Assembly: GCA_016721195.1 (NCBI GenBank)
Contig: JADKIO010000005.1
Coordinates: 990,001-1,054,000, forward strand
Length of the DNA: 64,000 nucleotides
DNA from: Candidatus Geothrix skivensis
GTDB lineage: Bacteria > Acidobacteriota > Holophagae > Holophagales > Holophagaceae
Direction of reading: 5' to 3'
The position numbers and the translations under genes were made by a program. Within the stretch, counting starts at the first letter, position 1. The number at the start of each line of letters is the position of its first letter. The notes under the pieces were generated by a model that did not search any database, was not told the DNA's origin, and worked only from the letters and a program-made list of their open reading frames with translations. Shown in pieces: positions 32,333 to 40,682 of this stretch.

Positions 32333-33676
32333 GTGGATCACAGTGCCGCCTTCCGCCTGCGCCGGTTCCTGAACTGGTTCCCCCTGGGGCTCACCTATGC
32401 GGCCATGTACATGGGCCGCTACAACTTCAACATCGTGAAGAACGATATCGGCGCCTGGTACCACCTGGACAAGGCCGAAATGGGCCTCATCGCCTCTGCG
32501 GGTTTCTGGACCTACGGCCTGGCCGTGGCGTTGAACGGGCCCATCGCGGACCGCATCGGTGGCCGCAAGGCCATCCTCATCGGCTCCCTCGGCGCGGCGG
32601 CGCTGAACCTGCTGATCGGCCTCATGTTCCTGAACAACCAGGTGACCCGGATCCTGGTGAGCATGAGCCTGCTCTGGAGCCTGAATATGTACTTCCAGAG
32701 CTTCGGGGCCCTTTCCGTGGTGAAGGTGAACAGCACCTGGTTCCACGTGCGGGAGCGGGGTGTCTTTGGGGGCATTTTCGGCATCATGATCAGCTCCGGC
32801 TACTTCCTCGCCACCACCATCGGGGCCTGGCTGCTGGCCAGCTTCCGCAGCTGGACGGTCATCTGGTTCGTCCCCGCCGCCGCCATGACCTTCATGTTCG
32901 CCGTGGACTGGTTCCTGGTGCGCAACCGTCCCAGCCATGCAGGCCAGGCAGACTTTGACACGGGCGACGGCTCCAACGCCCACCACGCCGAGGATGCCCC
33001 CCTGCCCCTTCGAGAGCTGGTGCGCAAGGTCTTCCGGAATCCCATCATCGTCTCGCTGATCTTCGCCGAGTTCTGCACGGGCTTCGTCCGCCAGGGCGTG
33101 ATGCTCTATTTCACCGAATACCTGCAGGAGGTCTACCACCTGGGAAAGAAGGCCCACCTGTTCTGGTGGACCGGAGTGGCCTTCATGGCCGGCGGCATCC
33201 TCGGCGGCCTGCTCTGCGGCTGGATGAGCGACAAGCTCTTCCAGTCCCGGCGTCCGCCCGTGGCCTTCTTCTTCTACCTGGTGCAGGTGGTCATGCTGGG
33301 CCTGCTGGGGCTCACCCTGGGCCAGGGCAGCACGGGCGGCCAGATCTGGGCCGTGATCCTGCTGGGCCTCACCGCCATGTTCATCTTCGGCGTCCACGGC
33401 ATGCTCAGCGGCACCGCCAGCATGGACTTCGGGGGCCGCAAGGCCGCCGCCACCGTCACTGGCGCCCTGGATGGCATCCAGTACATCGGCTCGGGCCTCA
33501 CGGGCTTCGGCCTGGGCTGGGTCCTGAAGACCTACGGCTGGGACGGCATTGCGGCCCATGGCCACCAGCCCACCCACGCCTGGGTCTGGGTGGGCTGCAT
33601 CATCCCCTTCAGCCTCATCGGCGCCTACATCATGACCCGCATCTGGAACGCCAAGGCCGGCGCTGGGGCGCACTGA
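32333..33676 (+). CDS. MFS transporter, organophosphate:phosphate antiporter (GlpT-like) family
   Basis: 447-aa inner-membrane protein with about 12 hydrophobic segments. AMYMGRYNFNIVKNDI in the first segment and GLIASAGFWTYGLAVALNGPIADRIGGRK between segments 2 and 3 fit the OPA family (GlpT/UhpT), which exchanges sugar or glycerol phosphates for phosphate. The substrate is not predictable. The GTG start is preceded by GAGG. No regulatory genes such as uhpABC are adjacent. Confidence 0.82.
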   Translation: MDHSAAFRLRRFLNWFPLGLTYAAMYMGRYNFNIVKNDIGAWYHLDKAEMGLIASAGFWTYGLAVALNGPIADRIGGRKAILIGSLGAAALNLLIGLMFLNNQVTRILVSMSLLWSLNMYFQSFGALSVVKVNSTWFHVRERGVFGGIFGIMISSGYFLATTIGAWLLASFRSWTVIWFVPAAAMTFMFAVDWFLVRNRPSHAGQADFDTGDGSNAHHAEDAPLPLRELVRKVFRNPIIVSLIFAEFCTGFVRQGVMLYFTEYLQEVYHLGKKAHLFWWTGVAFMAGGILGGLLCGWMSDKLFQSRRPPVAFFFYLVQVVMLGLLGLTLGQGSTGGQIWAVILLGLTAMFIFGVHGMLSGTASMDFGGRKAAATVTGALDGIQYIGSGLTGFGLGWVLKTYGWDGIAAHGHQPTHAWVWVGCIIPFSLIGAYIMTRIWNAKAGAGAH

Positions 33677-33688
33677 CAAAACAGGTCA

Positions 33689-33756
33689 ACCGCAGAGGAC
33701 GCAGAGAGCGCAGAGGAGAACGGCAATTCTCTGCGCCCTCTGCGATCTCTGTGGTT
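33689..33756. repeat. Periodic inverted-repeat module C (CGCAGAG family)
   Basis: Left arm AACCGCAGAGGACGCAGAG followed by AGCGCAGAGGAGAA; right arm TTCTCTGCGCCCTCTGCG and ATCTCTGTGGTT. It lies just after the transporter stop, 11 nt before the stop of the convergent P-loop gene. Confidence 0.85.
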
Positions 33757-33767
33757 AAGCAGTCTTC

Positions 33768-34757
33768 CTACTGCTTCGCCAGCTGATCAAACGCCGCCTT
33801 CAGCCCGCCATGGATGGCCTGGACATCGGCGGGCTTCCAAAGCTTTTGGTCCTCGCGAACGAAGGTGGTGAGGTCGCTGCGGTTGTCGAAGCGGGCCACG
33901 GGTAGGTGGTAGACCCTGGTTGCGTAGCGGTCCCGTTCCTGAAGGGTCCGCTCCACGCGGATGGTGCCGGGACGATCACTCTGCTCCAGGAGCCAGGCCA
34001 TGTCGTCGGTGCCGTACTGACCCAGCATCACCTCCATGGGCACGCTGTGGTGGAGGATGCTGCCCTGACCGTCGGGGCGGCCACGCTCAATGTTCTTGCG
34101 GCGGCTTTCGGTGGGATCCACCCACACGTAGAGCACGGAGGCCTTCTCCAGGATGGCGGGTGACAGGGTCTGGAAGGCCGTGTCGTAGCCATGGGGCGGG
34201 CAGAGGGGGAAGGCAGAGCCGTGGGCCCCGCCCCGGGCGGCCTCGATGACCAGGGTCCGGCCCGCCTTGTCCTGGTCGTTCTGGCGGTTGAGGGTGTCCA
34301 GCTCGGCCCGGCATTCGGCCTCCAGGGCCTCGGCCATGCGCACCCGGATGCGGTGGGGAATCCCGCCCAGGGGCTGGGCGAGACCCACCCTTGCGTGGGC
34401 GGCGTCGAGCCGGTCGAAGAGGTGCTGGGCCGCGCTGGCCACCAGGGTCTGGCGGCTGGCCATGAGGTTGGCGTGGTCCTCGTTCAGCAGCTCGATGAGG
34501 ACGGCCCAGGTCCAGTTGTCCTGGAAGGGGCGGCTGGGGCCGTGGTAGTAGGCATAGCCCAGGCCGTTCGCCTTCAGCTCGTCGTCGATTCGATGCATGA
34601 GGTGGACGTAGGGATAGTCATCCAGTTGCAGGGTGGGGCCCATGTGGAAGTCATTCCGGCACTGATCCGGCGTGAGGCTGGCCAGGTAGCGACGCACCTC
34701 CGACTTGCCCGAGGCTGGCAGGCTGAACAGCAGGATGGTGTCGAGGAGCTGGGTCAT
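33768..34757 (-). CDS. P-loop protein of unknown function
   Basis: 329-aa protein. The N-terminus has a Walker A-like LFSLPASGKSEVRRYLAS, followed by QLDDYPYVHLMHRIDDEL. A later segment, LYVWVDPTESRRKNIERGRP, resembles the lid region of kinases acting on small molecules. ERDRYATRVYHLPVARFDNR follows. It may be a P-loop kinase, but no family is recognised. The frame stays open far upstream opposite dnaG; the start at MTQLLDTILL, just before the P-loop, is the credible one. Divergent from dnaG by 75 nt. Confidence 0.7.
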   Translation of the reverse strand: MTQLLDTILLFSLPASGKSEVRRYLASLTPDQCRNDFHMGPTLQLDDYPYVHLMHRIDDELKANGLGYAYYHGPSRPFQDNWTWAVLIELLNEDHANLMASRQTLVASAAQHLFDRLDAAHARVGLAQPLGGIPHRIRVRMAEALEAECRAELDTLNRQNDQDKAGRTLVIEAARGGAHGSAFPLCPPHGYDTAFQTLSPAILEKASVLYVWVDPTESRRKNIERGRPDGQGSILHHSVPMEVMLGQYGTDDMAWLLEQSDRPGTIRVERTLQERDRYATRVYHLPVARFDNRSDLTTFVREDQKLWKPADVQAIHGGLKAAFDQLAKQ

Positions 34758-34820
34758 GGGAGCCACCAAAACGAATCCTAAAGCATGCCATGAGTCCTCG
34801 ATCCTGACCCGCTCCCGTGA

Positions 34821-34832
34821 TATGCCTTGAGC
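34821..34832 (+). promoter_or_regulatory. Possible -10 box of a leaderless dnaG transcript
   Basis: TATGCC (34821-34826) ends 6 nt before the dnaG ATG, and no Shine-Dalgarno is visible. Confidence 0.35.
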
Positions 34833-36560
34833 ATGCGTGACCGCGAAATCGTCGACCGCGTCCGGGACGCGACGGATCTGCTGGCCCTGGTGGGGTCGGC
34901 GGTGAAGCTGCGGAAGCAGGGCTCGGCCCACGTGGGGCTCTGCCCCTTCCACGCGGAGCGCAGCCCCAGCTTCCAGGTGGTGCCCAACCGGGGCTTCTAC
35001 CACTGCTTCGGCTGCGGCAAGCATGGCGATGCCTTCGCCTGGCTCATGGAGCGGGAGGGCGTGAGCTTCCCCGAGGCCCTGGAGCAGCTGGCCCGGGCCG
35101 CGGGCATCGACCTGCCCCAGCGCCGCGAGCGGCCCTCCGCCGAGGTGGACCTGGAGACCCGCATGCGCACGGCCCTGGATGCGGCCCAGGCCTTCTTCGA
35201 GGCTCAGCTCCTCCGGCATGAAGGCGCGCGGACCTACCTGCGGGACCGGGGCTACCAGGGCGCCTTCGTGGCGGAAGCGGGCTTCGGCATGGCACCTGAC
35301 ACCTGGGATGCCCTGGTGAACCACCTGCGGGGCCTCAACTTCTCCGGCGAGCTGCTGGAGCAGACAGGCCTCGCCAGCCGCAGCGAGCGGGGCACCCAGA
35401 TCGACTTCCTGCGCAACCGGCTCACCATCCCCATTCACGATGCCCGGGGGCGCATCGTGGCCTTCGGCGGGCGCGTGATGGGCGAAGGGCAGCCGAAATA
35501 CCTGAACACCCGTGATACGCCCCTCTTTCACAAGGGGGGCACCCTCTTCGGCTTCCATCGGGCCAAGGGCGCCATGAAGGAAGGCGCCCTGGTGGTGGAA
35601 GGCTATTTCGATGTGCTGCAGCTGCACCAGCACGGCCTCCACCAGGCCGTGGCCCCCCTGGGCACGGCCCTCACCGAAGAGCACCTCAAAGCCCTGGGCC
35701 GCTTCACCCGCAGGGTCATCCTTTGCTTCGACGGGGACGCCGCAGGCCGGCGGGCCATGGAAAAGAGTCTGCGGATGGCCCTGCCCCTGGGCTTCGAGGT
35801 GCGCCTGCTGGAGCTTCCCCAAGGTGAAGACCCCGACACCTGGTGCCTCAAGCTGGGGGGCGAAGCCTTCAAGGAGCTGCTGCGCACCGTGCCGGACTGG
35901 ACCGCCTTCATGATCGACCGGGCCATGGAGGGCAAGGACCTGCGCCGCATCACGGATCGCATGGGGGCTTTCAAGGACCTGCTGGATTTCCTGCCCTACC
36001 TGCCCCGTACTACGGAAAGCCGCGATCTGTTCTCCAGCCTGGCTCATCAGCTGCAGGTGCCCATCCAGGAGCTGGACCGGGCCGTAAAGGGACGCCAGGC
36101 TCCGATCCGACAGGCGGATGAGCCTGCTGCGGCACCCTCCCTTGCCCCCGAGCTCGACGACCTGATCCGCAGTCTGCTTCTGCTGAGCACCGCTGGGCAG
36201 TGGCGGCGGGTGCAGGAAGTCCCCCCGGCCTGGTGGGAAAGCCTGGACGGGGCCCCCCTGCTGCAGGCCCTGCTTGACTCAGAAGGTGATCTCACGTTGC
36301 TGCCGGAGGGGGCCATGGCGGCCCTGCGCCATCTGGAGGCCCAGGCCAGCCGCCAAGACGAGGCGGGTCGGGACGCCGATTCCCTGTTTGCCAGGCTCGA
36401 GGGGCGCTATGTGGACCGGGAGCTTCAGGCCAACAACCGGCTGCTCCAGGATCCCCGCACGCTGGTGGACTCAGTCCTGACCAACCGGGTGATGGCGCGC
36501 CAGAACGAGCTGCTGGGCCGCCAGAAGGAGCTTTCCCGGCGCCGACGGGGGCCCCGCTGA
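34833..36560 (+). CDS. dnaG: DNA primase
   Basis: 575-aa primase making RNA primers at the replication fork. The N-terminal zinc ribbon has LCPFHAERSPSF and YHCFGCGKHGD. The Toprim catalytic core shows LVVEGYFDVLQLHQHG (Glu) and ILCFDGDAAGRRAM (DxD). The C-terminal helicase-interaction part (about 430-575) is helical and weakly conserved, as usual. The ATG is preferred to an in-frame TTG two codons upstream. rpoD follows after 148 nt, the dnaG-rpoD order of the macromolecular synthesis operon (rpsU is not seen). Confidence 0.95.
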   Translation: MRDREIVDRVRDATDLLALVGSAVKLRKQGSAHVGLCPFHAERSPSFQVVPNRGFYHCFGCGKHGDAFAWLMEREGVSFPEALEQLARAAGIDLPQRRERPSAEVDLETRMRTALDAAQAFFEAQLLRHEGARTYLRDRGYQGAFVAEAGFGMAPDTWDALVNHLRGLNFSGELLEQTGLASRSERGTQIDFLRNRLTIPIHDARGRIVAFGGRVMGEGQPKYLNTRDTPLFHKGGTLFGFHRAKGAMKEGALVVEGYFDVLQLHQHGLHQAVAPLGTALTEEHLKALGRFTRRVILCFDGDAAGRRAMEKSLRMALPLGFEVRLLELPQGEDPDTWCLKLGGEAFKELLRTVPDWTAFMIDRAMEGKDLRRITDRMGAFKDLLDFLPYLPRTTESRDLFSSLAHQLQVPIQELDRAVKGRQAPIRQADEPAAAPSLAPELDDLIRSLLLLSTAGQWRRVQEVPPAWWESLDGAPLLQALLDSEGDLTLLPEGAMAALRHLEAQASRQDEAGRDADSLFARLEGRYVDRELQANNRLLQDPRTLVDSVLTNRVMARQNELLGRQKELSRRRRGPR

Positions 36561-36581
36561 CCGCCCCTAGGGCCTCGGCAC

Positions 36582-36609
36582 TTGCCTAAATCGCTGAATT
36601 CCCTATACT
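36582..36609 (+). promoter_or_regulatory. Promoter of rpoD
   Basis: TTGCCT (36582-36587), a 16-nt spacer and TATACT (36604-36609). This would give a roughly 90-nt leader before rpoD. Confidence 0.6.
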
Positions 36610-36708
36610 GAAAAGTTCCGGACTCGGCCGGTACATTGGCCGAACTCTGCACATCCCTCGGCCACCGGGACCCCCGGTCCGACGTTCGCAGCGCTCTTTG
36701 AGGTACGA

Positions 36709-38433
36709 ATGGTTCCGACGCCGCACCGCGATACCTACTTCGCCCTGACCAAAGCCCTGATTTCCATCGGAAGGAAAAACGGATTCCTGCTGGTTGACCA
36801 GCTCAATGACTTCCTCCCCGACACCGCTTCGAATCCCAATGATCTCGAAGTCATCATGGGTCTGTTCGCGCGACTGGGCGTGGGCATCGGCGCCACCGAG
36901 GAGGAGGCCCAGGCTGCCCGGGAGGCCATCGAGCCCGAGTTTGTCCTCATCGAGGGCGGCGGCAAGGTCGACAAGGATCTCGAGGTCGAGATCGACAGCC
37001 CCGACAGCGACAAGTTCAACGATCCAGTCCGCATGTACCTCAAGGAGATGGGCACCGTGCCCCTCCTCAAGCGGGAGGACGAGGTCGAGATCGCCAAGCG
37101 CATCGAAGTGGGCGTCCGCAGCGTCATGCGTGCCCTCTCCCGGTCCCGCCTGGCCGCCAGCCTGCTCATCGACATCGGCCGGATGCTGAAGGAGAACCCC
37201 GGCAAGATCCGCGAGGTCGTCGGGCTTTCGGATGAAGTGGATGACGACGAAGATGCGGAGAGCACCTCGGCCACCCAGCACGTGCACCACCAGTTCGAGA
37301 AGCTGCTGGTCTACGACCAGGCCCTCCAGGACCTGTTGGAGCTCAAGGTCAACGTCGATGCGGGCACCAAGACCCTGCCCAAGCGCCGCAAGCTCGGCCG
37401 CGAAATCCTCCAGGCCCGGGGCCGCCTTTCCCGCCAGATCCGCAAGCTGGGCCTCAACAGCCTGGCGGTGACCCGGCTCATCGACCGCATCACCCACCAG
37501 CACAGCCAGGTGATGGCCGGCGAGCGCAAGTGCCGCGAACTGCGGGACCGGCTCAAGAACCCCGCCTTCGCCAAGCTGAAGGACAAGTACAAGGACGAGC
37601 TGGCCCACATCGAGAAGACCCTGGCGGAGTTCTTCGAGAAGTACGAAACCACCAGCGAGCAGTTCCACAAGGACTTCAACGGCCTCAAGGGTGCCGAGAG
37701 CATCAGCCGCGCCGCCAAGGCCGAGCTCATCGAGGCCAACCTGCGCCTCGTGGTCAGCATCGCCAAGCGGTACACCAACCGCGGCCTGCAGTTCCTGGAT
37801 CTCATCCAGGAGGGCAACATTGGCCTCATGAAGGCCGTGGACAAGTTCGAGTACAGCCGCGGCTTCAAGTTCTCCACCTACGCCACCTGGTGGATCCGGC
37901 AGGCCATCACCCGCGCCATCGCCGATCAGGCCCGCACCATCCGCATTCCCGTGCACATGATCGAGACCATCAACAAGCTCATCCGCACCCAGCGCGAGCT
38001 GGTGCAGAAATTGGGCCGGGAACCCTCCAGCGAGGAAATCGCCCACGCCATGGACATGCCCGTGGGCAAGGTCCGCAAGGTGATGAAGATCGCCCAGGAG
38101 CCCATCTCCCTCGAAACGCCCATCGGCGAGGAGGAAGATTCCCACCTGGGAGACTTCATCGAGGACAAGACCGTGGTCTCCCCCGTGGAGCAGGTCGTGC
38201 AGCAGCGCCTCAAGGAGACCGTTCGCAATGTCCTCAACACCCTCAGCGAGCGCGAAGAGCGCGTCCTCCGCATGCGCTTCGGCGTGGGCGATGACGGCTC
38301 CGAGCACACCCTCGAGGAAGTAGGCAGCGAGTTCGCCGTCACCCGCGAGCGCATCCGCCAGATCGAGTCCAAGGCCCTGCGCAAGATTCGCCATCCGCGC
38401 TATTCCAAGACCCTGAAGGCATTCCTGGGCTAA
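36709..38433 (+). CDS. rpoD: RNA polymerase primary sigma factor (sigma70)
   Basis: 574-aa housekeeping sigma factor. Region 1.1 occupies residues about 1-80. DPVRMYLKEMGTVPLL is region 1.2. The non-conserved region between 1.2 and 2.1 is present and charged. Region 2 has NLRLVVSIAKRYTNRGLQFL and YATWWIRQAITRAIADQAR (-10 recognition). Region 3 starts VHMIETINKL. Region 4.2 has TLEEVGSEFAVTRERIRQIE (-35 recognition). Complete and normal in length. Followed by a strong terminator. Confidence 0.97.
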   Translation: MVPTPHRDTYFALTKALISIGRKNGFLLVDQLNDFLPDTASNPNDLEVIMGLFARLGVGIGATEEEAQAAREAIEPEFVLIEGGGKVDKDLEVEIDSPDSDKFNDPVRMYLKEMGTVPLLKREDEVEIAKRIEVGVRSVMRALSRSRLAASLLIDIGRMLKENPGKIREVVGLSDEVDDDEDAESTSATQHVHHQFEKLLVYDQALQDLLELKVNVDAGTKTLPKRRKLGREILQARGRLSRQIRKLGLNSLAVTRLIDRITHQHSQVMAGERKCRELRDRLKNPAFAKLKDKYKDELAHIEKTLAEFFEKYETTSEQFHKDFNGLKGAESISRAAKAELIEANLRLVVSIAKRYTNRGLQFLDLIQEGNIGLMKAVDKFEYSRGFKFSTYATWWIRQAITRAIADQARTIRIPVHMIETINKLIRTQRELVQKLGREPSSEEIAHAMDMPVGKVRKVMKIAQEPISLETPIGEEEDSHLGDFIEDKTVVSPVEQVVQQRLKETVRNVLNTLSEREERVLRMRFGVGDDGSEHTLEEVGSEFAVTRERIRQIESKALRKIRHPRYSKTLKAFLG

Positions 38434-38451
38434 GCAGCTCCACACCCAACG

Positions 38452-38481
38452 AAAAAGGCTCCGAGTGATCGGAGCCTTTTT
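38452..38481. terminator. Bidirectional rho-independent terminator after rpoD
   Basis: AAAAAGGCTCCGA (38452-38464), loop GTGA, TCGGAGCCTTTTT (38469-38481). Perfect 13-bp inverted repeat with a T-tract on both strands. Confidence 0.93.
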
Positions 38482-38571
38482 GTTCCTCCGGGAATCCGGA
38501 GTCAGAAAAGCGGAAATCAGAGGACACAGAGCGCCACAGATGAAAGGCTCTGGTCGCGGAAGAGGATAGTC

Positions 38572-38601
38572 TTTACGGCCCCAGGGCTTTTTCCCTATGC
38601 T
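38572..38601 (+). promoter_or_regulatory. Possible promoter of the structured leader/methyltransferase
   Basis: TTTACG (38572-38577), an 18-nt spacer and TATGCT (38596-38601). A partial periodic repeat (AGAGGACACAGAGCGCCACAG, 38519-38539) lies upstream. Confidence 0.45.
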
Positions 38602-38634
38602 GTTCGTGGAGTCTGGATGCATTCCAAGCACAGT

Positions 38635-38719
38635 TTGAACAAGGAGTCGGTGCTGGCCGCTTCGTAAGCGAAGCGGATGGCGGAACCCCCATCCGGGGCC
38701 AGGTGGGCCCCTTGTTCAA
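38635..38719 (+). ncRNA. Putative structured leader RNA (multi-hairpin junction)
   Basis: The closing stem TTGAACAAGG (38635-38644) pairs with CCTTGTTCAA (38710-38719). Inside lie CCGCTTCG-TAAG-CGAAGCGG (38657-38676, 8 bp), a GATGG/CCATC stem (38677-38693) and GGCC/GGCC (38697-38709). The element lies between a promoter-like sequence and the GGAG of the methyltransferase gene, and ends 21 nt before its ATG. It resembles a riboswitch aptamer in layout but matches no class I recognise. Confidence 0.5.
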
Positions 38720-38740
38720 CGTATTGCTTTGGAGATTCAA

Positions 38741-39514
38741 ATGAATCCACGTCCCCCCTTTCCCTCCATGCCCTTCATGGAGCCATTCACGCCCCTGCTC
38801 CGCCTGTTCCAAGGCATGACCCGCAAGGGCCCCGGCAGCGAGGCCTCGACCCTGCGCGCGCTCGCCTTATGTCCCCTCCCGCCGCATCCCGCCGTAGCAG
38901 ACCTCGGCTGCGGTTCCGGTGCCTCCGCCCTGCTGCTTGCCCGAACGCTCCAGCCCCTTCAGACTCCCATTCTGGCCCTGGATGCAGATGGAACGGCCCT
39001 GGACGACCTGTGGGAATCCGCTCAGGCACAGGGGCTGCTGTCACAGGTGAAGCCCTGTAGTGGAGACATGGCAAATCCCGACATCCCACCTGGAAGTCTC
39101 GATCTCCTCTGGTCCGAAGGGTCCATCGGCCACCTCGGCTGGGCTGAGGGGCTCCGCATCTGGCGGAACCTCCTGCGTCCCGGCGGCGTCATGGCCTTCA
39201 CAGATGCCACATGGTTCGAGGACAACCCGCCTTCAGAGGCCCGACGAGCCTGGGGCGACTGGTACCCCACCATGGGAACGGAGGAGGCCAACCTCCGGAC
39301 CGCCATGGATGTTGGACTTGATGTGCTCGGCCACTTCCGGCTGCCCAGCCAGGACTGGTGGGACTACTTTGATCAAGCAGAGGCCCGTTGCCAAAAGTGC
39401 GATGGGGACGAAAGCCTGGCGGAGACCATCGCTGGCATGAGGGGCGAAATGAACCTCTACCGCCACACAGGACACAGCTACGGCTACGTCTTCTACATCC
39501 TCCAGAAGGCCTGA
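38741..39514 (+). CDS. Class I SAM-dependent methyltransferase
   Basis: 257-aa methyltransferase. Motif I is VADLGCGSGASALLLA, the acidic residue after strand 2 is in LALDADGTAL, motif IV-like DLLWSEGSIGHLGWAEGL and LRPGGVMAFTDATWF follow. It looks like a small-molecule methyltransferase; the substrate is unknown. GGAG lies 6 nt before the ATG. Preceded by a structured leader that may control it. Confidence 0.83.
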   Translation: MNPRPPFPSMPFMEPFTPLLRLFQGMTRKGPGSEASTLRALALCPLPPHPAVADLGCGSGASALLLARTLQPLQTPILALDADGTALDDLWESAQAQGLLSQVKPCSGDMANPDIPPGSLDLLWSEGSIGHLGWAEGLRIWRNLLRPGGVMAFTDATWFEDNPPSEARRAWGDWYPTMGTEEANLRTAMDVGLDVLGHFRLPSQDWWDYFDQAEARCQKCDGDESLAETIAGMRGEMNLYRHTGHSYGYVFYILQKA

Positions 39515-39647
39515 TCCGCTGTGATGCATCCGGCGGTGGCCCTGCCTTCTCGGGGGCTGCCGCCGTCCTTAGGCCATGGCTGCCCGAAGGGCGAGGCACT
39601 CTGCCGAGCCAGGGTCTTCCTGGGTTGATACTGGACCGTACGAGCTC

Positions 39648-39675
39648 AAATGCCCCGCCCCGGCGGGGCATTTTT
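39648..39675 (+). terminator. Rho-independent terminator before the kinase gene
   Basis: ATGCCCCGCC and GGCGGGGCAT form a near-perfect stem followed by TTTTT. It ends the methyltransferase transcript 37 nt before the GTG of the kinase gene. A second GC-rich stem (GGCGGTGGCCC/GGGGGCTGCCGCC) sits near 39531-39563. Confidence 0.85.
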
Positions 39676-39711
39676 AGGTCATTCTTGGACCATTGCTGCG
39701 GAGCCCTACAC

Positions 39712-40680
39712 GTGCTTTCCAAGGACCAGACACTGGGCAAGTACCAGATCCTGGACCGCCTAGGTTCGGGCGGTTTCGGGGCCGTGTACCTGGCCATGGA
39801 CACCTGGGTGAACCGCAAGGTGGCCCTCAAGGTGCCCCACCAGCAGCAGGAAGAGATCGTGGACCTGCTGAAGGAACCGCGCATCATGGCGGGCCTCAAG
39901 CATCCCAACATCGTCGAGCTCATCACGGTGGAACGGAAGAATGGCATCTTCTTCATGGTGCTGGAGTACATCGAAGGCGAAGGCCTGGACCGGCTCATCC
40001 GACGGGAGCGCTTCATCCAGCCCACCCGGGCCCTGGAGATCGGGCTGGATGTCTGCAGCGCCATCGCCTTCGCTCACGGGCACCAGATCCTCCACCGGGA
40101 CCTGCGTCCGGCCAATATCCTCCTGACCCGCGAGGGCGTGGCCAAGGTCACGGATTTCGGCACCTCCCGGGTGCTGGAGATGCAGCACGTCCCCTATGCG
40201 CCCACCCGCATCGGCTCGCCGCCGTACATGGCGCCGGAGCACTTCCGGGGCCGGGCCGTGTTCCAGTCGGACCTCTGGTCCCTGGGCATCACCCTCTACG
40301 AGATGCTCACGGGCACGGTGCCATTCTATGACGCGGATCCCCTGAAAATCGCCCAGGCCCTCAGCAGCCAGCCCATCGTGGCGCCCCACCTGCGGAACCC
40401 CACCGTGCCGAAGGCCTTCTCCGAAGTGGTGATGAAGGCCCTGGCCGTGAACCTCGGAGAACGGTTCCTTTCCGCCCAGGCCCTGCTGGAGGCGCTGCGC
40501 CGCCTCAAGGAGAACGTGGCCCGGGAGACCCGGCCCCTCGGCACCGCCGTGCTCTCCACCTCGACCTCCGGCCCCCACCTCACCCTTCGGGCCGCCACCC
40601 AATCCCGCCTCTGCCGCTTCTGCTACCGGCAGCTGCCCCGGATGGCCATGGTCTGCCCGAACTGCGGCGAGAAGAACTAG
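39712..40680 (+). CDS. Soluble Ser/Thr protein kinase with C-terminal zinc ribbon
   Basis: 322-aa eukaryotic-like kinase without membrane segment. The Gly loop is RLGSGGFGAVYLA, the Lys is in VALKVPH, the catalytic loop HRDLRPANIL (Arg in place of the usual Lys), then DFGTSRVLE and GSPPYMAPEH. The last 25 residues form a zinc ribbon, CRFC...CPNC. The GTG start is chosen for GGAG 8 nt upstream and because the kinase fold begins directly after it. tamB starts 2 nt after the stop, so the two are likely co-transcribed. Confidence 0.87.
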   Translation: MLSKDQTLGKYQILDRLGSGGFGAVYLAMDTWVNRKVALKVPHQQQEEIVDLLKEPRIMAGLKHPNIVELITVERKNGIFFMVLEYIEGEGLDRLIRRERFIQPTRALEIGLDVCSAIAFAHGHQILHRDLRPANILLTREGVAKVTDFGTSRVLEMQHVPYAPTRIGSPPYMAPEHFRGRAVFQSDLWSLGITLYEMLTGTVPFYDADPLKIAQALSSQPIVAPHLRNPTVPKAFSEVVMKALAVNLGERFLSAQALLEALRRLKENVARETRPLGTAVLSTSTSGPHLTLRAATQSRLCRFCYRQLPRMAMVCPNCGEKN

Positions 40681-40682
40681 TC

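Noticed and set aside
33768..36047. 759-codon extension of the P-loop gene across dnaG
   Set aside because: The upstream part is antisense to dnaG and has no conserved sequence. The credible start is MTQLLDTILL at 34757.
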